From NCBI GenBank assembly GCA_964422615.1, contig CAYRBJ010000004.1:47434-111433 (forward strand): DNA of 64,000 nucleotides, written 5' to 3'. The notes beneath the pieces are model-generated. The model did no database searches, was not told where the DNA came from, and saw only the letters and a program-made list of their open reading frames with translations. This DNA is from DATLWN01 sp964422615 (GTDB lineage Bacteria; Pseudomonadota; Zetaproteobacteria; Mariprofundales; Mariprofundaceae). Positions 60,850 through 64,000 of the stretch are shown here, in pieces (position 1 is the first letter of the stretch; each line of letters starts with the position of its first letter). Made by a program: the position numbers and the translations under genes.

Positions 60850-62210
60850 ACCTTGTCATCTACAACAGCCTGAGCCGCAGGAAGGAGCCGTTCGTGCCGT
60901 TGCGCGCGGGCCATGTCGGCATGTATGTCTGCGGTGTCACCGTCTACGACTACAGCCATATCGGCCATGCGCGGGTGATGGTGGTGTTCGACCTGATCTA
61001 TCGCTGGCTTAAGCATCTGGGGTATGACGTCACCTACGTGCGCAACTTCACCGATATCGATGACAAGATCATCAAACGGGCGGCCGAGCGCGGCATCACC
61101 ACCGAGGCGCTGACCACCGAGATGATCGAGGCCTTCTACCGGGACATGGACGCCCTGGGATGCCTGCGCCCGACGCTGGAGCCCAAGGCCACGGCCCATA
61201 TCCCGGAGATCATCGTCATGATCGAGCACCTGGTCGCGAAGGGTTACGCCTATGTGGCAGCCAACGGAGACGTGATGTACGCGGTGCGCAGGTTCGACGG
61301 TTACGGCAGCCTGTCCGGCAAGGATATCGACGAGTTGGAGGCGGGTTCCCGCGTCGAGGTCGACACGGCCAAGCGCGATCCGCTCGATTTCGTGCTGTGG
61401 AAGCAGGCCAAGTCGGGCGAACCGGCCTGGGATTCGCCGTGGGGCAAGGGTCGCCCGGGGTGGCACATCGAGTGCTCGGCCATGAGCTGTGCCCATCTGG
61501 GAAATACCTTCGACATCCACGGCGGGGGCATGGACTTGAAGTTTCCACACCATGAGAACGAGATTGCCCAGGCCGAGGCGGCCAACGGCGAGCCGTTCGC
61601 CAAGGTGTGGGTACACAACGGCTTCGTGAATATCAACTCCGAGAAGATGAGCAAGTCGCTGGGCAACTTCTTCACCGTGCGCGAGGTGCTCACGCGCTAT
61701 CACCCGGAGGTGCTGCGCATGTTCATCCTGGGCACGCACTATCGCTCGCCGCTGGATTATTCCGATGCGGCCCTGGATGCGGCCAAGGCGGGACTGGATC
61801 GGTTGTACGAGACCCGCCGTCGCTTGGGTTTCGTCGAGATGGGGGAGATTCTCGCGGGCTTTGCCGTAGCCATGGACGACGACTTCAATGCGCCGGAGGC
61901 CCTGGCCGAGCTGTTCGATGTGTCGCGCGCCATCAACAAGGGCCTGGATGCGGGTGACGATGTCTCCGCCTTGGCGGGCTGCTTTGCCGCCATGTGCGCG
62001 CTGCTCGGCATCGTGCAGGAAGAGCCCTCCCGCTGGTTCCAAGGGGACGATGCCGATGCCGGGCGCATCGAGGCACTGATCGCCGAGCGGGCCGAGGCAC
62101 GCAGCAAGCGTGATTTCGCGCGTGCCGACGCGGTGCGCGACGAGCTTGCGGCCATGGGCATCGTGCTCGAAGATACGGTGGAGGGGACGACTTGGAAGAG
62201 GGTCAAGTGA
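60846..62210 (+). CDS. cysS: Cysteinyl-tRNA synthetase
   Basis: A 454-residue class I synthetase. It shows MYVCGVTVYDYSHIGHAR (with the zinc Cys), NFTDIDDKIIKRA, GWHIECSAM, DIHGGGMDLKFPHHENEIAQ and EKMSKSLGNF. The ATG at 60846 overlaps the gltX stop by 4 bp, and the 3' end overlaps the cysC GTG start. Confidence 0.97.
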   Translation: MNLVIYNSLSRRKEPFVPLRAGHVGMYVCGVTVYDYSHIGHARVMVVFDLIYRWLKHLGYDVTYVRNFTDIDDKIIKRAAERGITTEALTTEMIEAFYRDMDALGCLRPTLEPKATAHIPEIIVMIEHLVAKGYAYVAANGDVMYAVRRFDGYGSLSGKDIDELEAGSRVEVDTAKRDPLDFVLWKQAKSGEPAWDSPWGKGRPGWHIECSAMSCAHLGNTFDIHGGGMDLKFPHHENEIAQAEAANGEPFAKVWVHNGFVNINSEKMSKSLGNFFTVREVLTRYHPEVLRMFILGTHYRSPLDYSDAALDAAKAGLDRLYETRRRLGFVEMGEILAGFAVAMDDDFNAPEALAELFDVSRAINKGLDAGDDVSALAGCFAAMCALLGIVQEEPSRWFQGDDADAGRIEALIAERAEARSKRDFARADAVRDELAAMGIVLEDTVEGTTWKRVK

Positions 62211-62776
62211 GTGTGAATTTCGAGAAGCCGTTCTGCCTGTGGTTCACCGGCCTGTCCGGTGCCGGCAAGAGCACGGTCAGCCATGCCGTCTACGAGCGCT
62301 TGCATGCCATGGACCTGTCGCAGGTCGAGCTGCTCGACGGCGATGTGGTGCGCACGCACCTGACCAAGGGCCTGGGCTTTTCCAAGGAGGATCGCGATAC
62401 CAACGTGCTGCGCATCGGCTGGGTGTGCCAATTGCTGGTCAGGCATGGGGCGGCGGCGATCACGGCGGCGATCTCCCCGTATCGGGATACGCGCGATCGG
62501 GTGCGAGCGATGATCGAGCAGGCCGGGGGGCCGGGCAGCTTCATCGAGGTGTATGTCAATGCCAGCGTCGAGGAATGCACCAGGCGCGACGTCAAGGGCT
62601 TGTACGCCAAGGCCATCAATGGCGATATCCCGCAGTTCACCGGGGTAAGCGATCCCTACGAGGCCCCAATGCATGCCGAGATCGTGCTCGATACCGAGAG
62701 CGAAAACCTGGATCAAAGCGCCAACAAGGTTCTGGATTATCTGGAGCGGCACGGACACATCGGGAGCGCAACGTGA
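62207..62776 (+). CDS. cysC: Adenylylsulfate (APS) kinase
   Basis: A 189-residue P-loop kinase that makes PAPS from APS and ATP. It has LWFTGLSGAGKSTVSHAVYE, ELLDGDVVRTHLTKGLGFSK, a FIEVYVNASVEECTRRDVKG segment and FTGVSDPYEAP. GTG 62207 overlaps the cysS stop (GTGA) with GAGGG upstream; an in-frame TTG at 62192 is less likely. It is stand-alone, without an ATP sulfurylase gene beside it, and coupled to manC, hinting at PAPS supply for sulfated glycans. Confidence 0.93.
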   Translation: MSVNFEKPFCLWFTGLSGAGKSTVSHAVYERLHAMDLSQVELLDGDVVRTHLTKGLGFSKEDRDTNVLRIGWVCQLLVRHGAAAITAAISPYRDTRDRVRAMIEQAGGPGSFIEVYVNASVEECTRRDVKGLYAKAINGDIPQFTGVSDPYEAPMHAEIVLDTESENLDQSANKVLDYLERHGHIGSAT

Positions 62777-64000
62777 ACGCCGATCAAGGGCAACCGGTGC
62801 AGGCAGTGATCCTGGCCGGCGGCTCGGGCAGTCGCTTGTGGCCGTTGTCCCGCCAGCAGCTGCCCAAGCAGTTTCTGAGCCTGGACGGCGAGGCCAGCCT
62901 GCTCGATGCCACCGTGCAGCGCCTGCATCCGCTGATTGCGGCGGATGACGTGTGGGTGGTCACCGGGCAGGCGCTGGCCAGCGGAGAGGCCTTCGATTCG
63001 TTGCAGGGGTATCGTCAGGTACTGGAGCCGGTGGGGCGCAACACGGCCCCGGCCATAGCTGTCGCCGCGGCCCTGCTGCAGGACAAGTTGCAGGCCGATC
63101 CGGTGATGGTGGTGCTGCCCGCCGATCACATCATCAAGAACGAACAGGAATTCCAGCGACGGCTGCGGATCGCCATCGATGCGGCCGCATCGGGGGATCT
63201 GGTGACCTTCGGCATCACCCCGACGCGTCCGGATACGGGTTTCGGCTATATCGAGGCCGAGGGGCAGGACGGAGACGTGATGAAGGTCAGGCGCTTTACC
63301 GAGAAGCCCGATGCCGCCACGGCGGAGGCGTTCTTGGCCGACGGCCATTATTACTGGAACTCCGGCATGTTCGTATGGAAGGCGTCCAGCATTCTGGATC
63401 AGATCGAGCGGCATCTGCCCGAGGTGGCGGCCGTGCTGCACGAGATGCGGGATGCTTGGAGGCAGGGCACGCCGTGGCAGCAGGTCGTCAGCCGCGAGTT
63501 CGCGCGCATGCCGGACATATCGGTCGATTACGGCGTGCTGGAGCGCTCCGAGAAGGTCAGCCTGGTGCCGTGCGATATCGGCTGGTCGGATGTCGGCAGC
63601 TGGGATGCCGTGCACGAAATCGCTGACAAGGACGCCGGCGGCAATGCCATCTCAGGCAACGTGCTGGCCATCGACTGCCGGGATTCGCTGCTGCGCAGCC
63701 AGCATCGGCTGATCGCGGCGATCGGCCTTCAGGATGTGATCGCCGTCGAGACCCCGGATGCGCTGTTGCTCGTGCGCCGGGGCGAGAGCCAGCGGGTGCG
63801 CGAGGTCGTTGATACCCTGAAGTTGCGCGGCGGCACGGAGCATATCGAGCACCTGACCGTCAAGCGCCCCTGGGGCAGCTATACGGTGCTGGAGGATCGG
63901 GCCAGCGGCTACAAGCTCAAGCGCATCGAGGTCAAGCCTGGGCATTCGCTGAGCCTGCAGAGCCACCAGCACCGCTCCGAGCACTGGGTGGTGGTGTCGG
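62773..64000 (+). CDS. manC: Mannose-1-phosphate guanylyltransferase / mannose-6-phosphate isomerase (cut by window end)
   Basis: The frame is open from GTG 62773 (overlapping the cysC stop, GTGA) to base 64000, about 409 residues. The nucleotidyltransferase domain has VILAGGSGSRLWPLSRQQLP, VLEPVGRNTAPAIAVAA, VLPADHIIKN, RFTEKPD, YYWNSGMFVWKAS and PCDIGWSDVGSW. The isomerase part begins RPWGSYTVLEDR with the metal His in LSLQSHQHRSEHWVV. It makes GDP-mannose for surface polysaccharide. About 60-70 residues of the C-terminus are outside the window. Confidence 0.95.
   Translation, partial: MNADQGQPVQAVILAGGSGSRLWPLSRQQLPKQFLSLDGEASLLDATVQRLHPLIAADDVWVVTGQALASGEAFDSLQGYRQVLEPVGRNTAPAIAVAAALLQDKLQADPVMVVLPADHIIKNEQEFQRRLRIAIDAAASGDLVTFGITPTRPDTGFGYIEAEGQDGDVMKVRRFTEKPDAATAEAFLADGHYYWNSGMFVWKASSILDQIERHLPEVAAVLHEMRDAWRQGTPWQQVVSREFARMPDISVDYGVLERSEKVSLVPCDIGWSDVGSWDAVHEIADKDAGGNAISGNVLAIDCRDSLLRSQHRLIAAIGLQDVIAVETPDALLLVRRGESQRVREVVDTLKLRGGTEHIEHLTVKRPWGSYTVLEDRASGYKLKRIEVKPGHSLSLQSHQHRSEHWVVVS

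Noticed and set aside
60588..62042. 484-residue minus-strand open frame opposite gltX and cysS
   Set aside because: Antisense shadow of two synthetase genes; no recognisable motif or start signal.
1..64000. CRISPR arrays, insertion sequences, phage or toxin-antitoxin genes
   Set aside because: I looked for regularly spaced repeats, transposase or integrase motifs and paired small genes and saw none that could be supported; repeats present are short and isolated.

Overview
The window looks like chromosomal DNA of a high-GC (roughly 60 percent or more) Gram-negative bacterium. Markers such as lolB, hflD, ftsB, secB, kdsA, gluQ and the long single-chain purL point to Gammaproteobacteria or a close sister group such as Acidithiobacillia. 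I cannot assign a genus from sequence alone. Coding density is high and most genes sit in long same-strand runs in which 1-4 bp start/stop overlaps (ATGA, GTGA, TGATG) are frequent.

Region 1 (1-14,035) is an exopolysaccharide locus. Leftward run an AAA secretion-type ATPase, a degenerate HD-GYP protein and a cyclic-nucleotide-domain protein that is cut by the window edge. Rightward run an unusual export lipoprotein (seven-bladed FG-GAP propeller + OmpA-like + Wza/SLBB), a Wzc-like BY-kinase, a 65-residue Arg-rich membrane protein, a Wzy-like polymerase/ligase, an AMIN-amidase-LysM protein, MsbA and two tandem DUF374 acyltransferase-like genes. A perfect 7+6+7 inverted repeat lies in the divergent promoter region.

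Region 2 (14,300-20,400, mostly leftward) holds argC - coiled-coil membrane protein - bactofilin - gamma-carbonic anhydrase - ppx ending in a hairpin terminator, then hflD, a divergent DUF455 ferritin-like gene, and serB. Region 3 (20,388-28,200) has mfd divergent from an mgtE-aguA-aguB operon (magnesium transport plus agmatine-to-putrescine conversion), then trxB. Region 4 (28,460-37,970) is a mixed set: tas, an Nramp-related transporter with a changed metal motif, secB, a doxX/NADPH-oxidoreductase pair divergent from a LysR gene, ybjQ, a beta-CASP nuclease, a lysine-tailed HhH protein and a DUF2339 membrane protein.

Region 5 (37,994-45,300, leftward) is one long housekeeping run: JAMM protease - TPR lipoprotein - lolB - ispE - tRNA-Gln - prs - rplY - pth - ychF. 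The last 21 nt of ispE lie inside the tRNA-Gln gene, and a 19-bp copy of the tRNA 3' end lies 156 bp away. Region 6 (45,488-50,853, leftward) has hsp20, a secreted NucA-fold protein whose catalytic residues are all replaced, a cysM-like gene, gluQ and a CPA1/TrkA-N antiporter. Region 7 (50,900-64,000, rightward) has rpsT with promoter and terminator, purL, and a tightly coupled run pyrG-kdsA-eno-ftsB-gltX-cysS-cysC-manC. The last gene is open at the window end and returns to sugar-nucleotide supply for surface polysaccharide.

The most unusual observations are the propeller-OmpA-SLBB fusion lipoprotein, the cNMP / dead HD-GYP / ATPase trio facing it, the active-site-less NucA homologue, the tRNA-Gln/ispE overlap, two genes that appear to start at CTG inside CTGA overlaps, and a stand-alone APS kinase coupled to manC. 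I saw no CRISPR array, rRNA, insertion sequence, phage or integrase.
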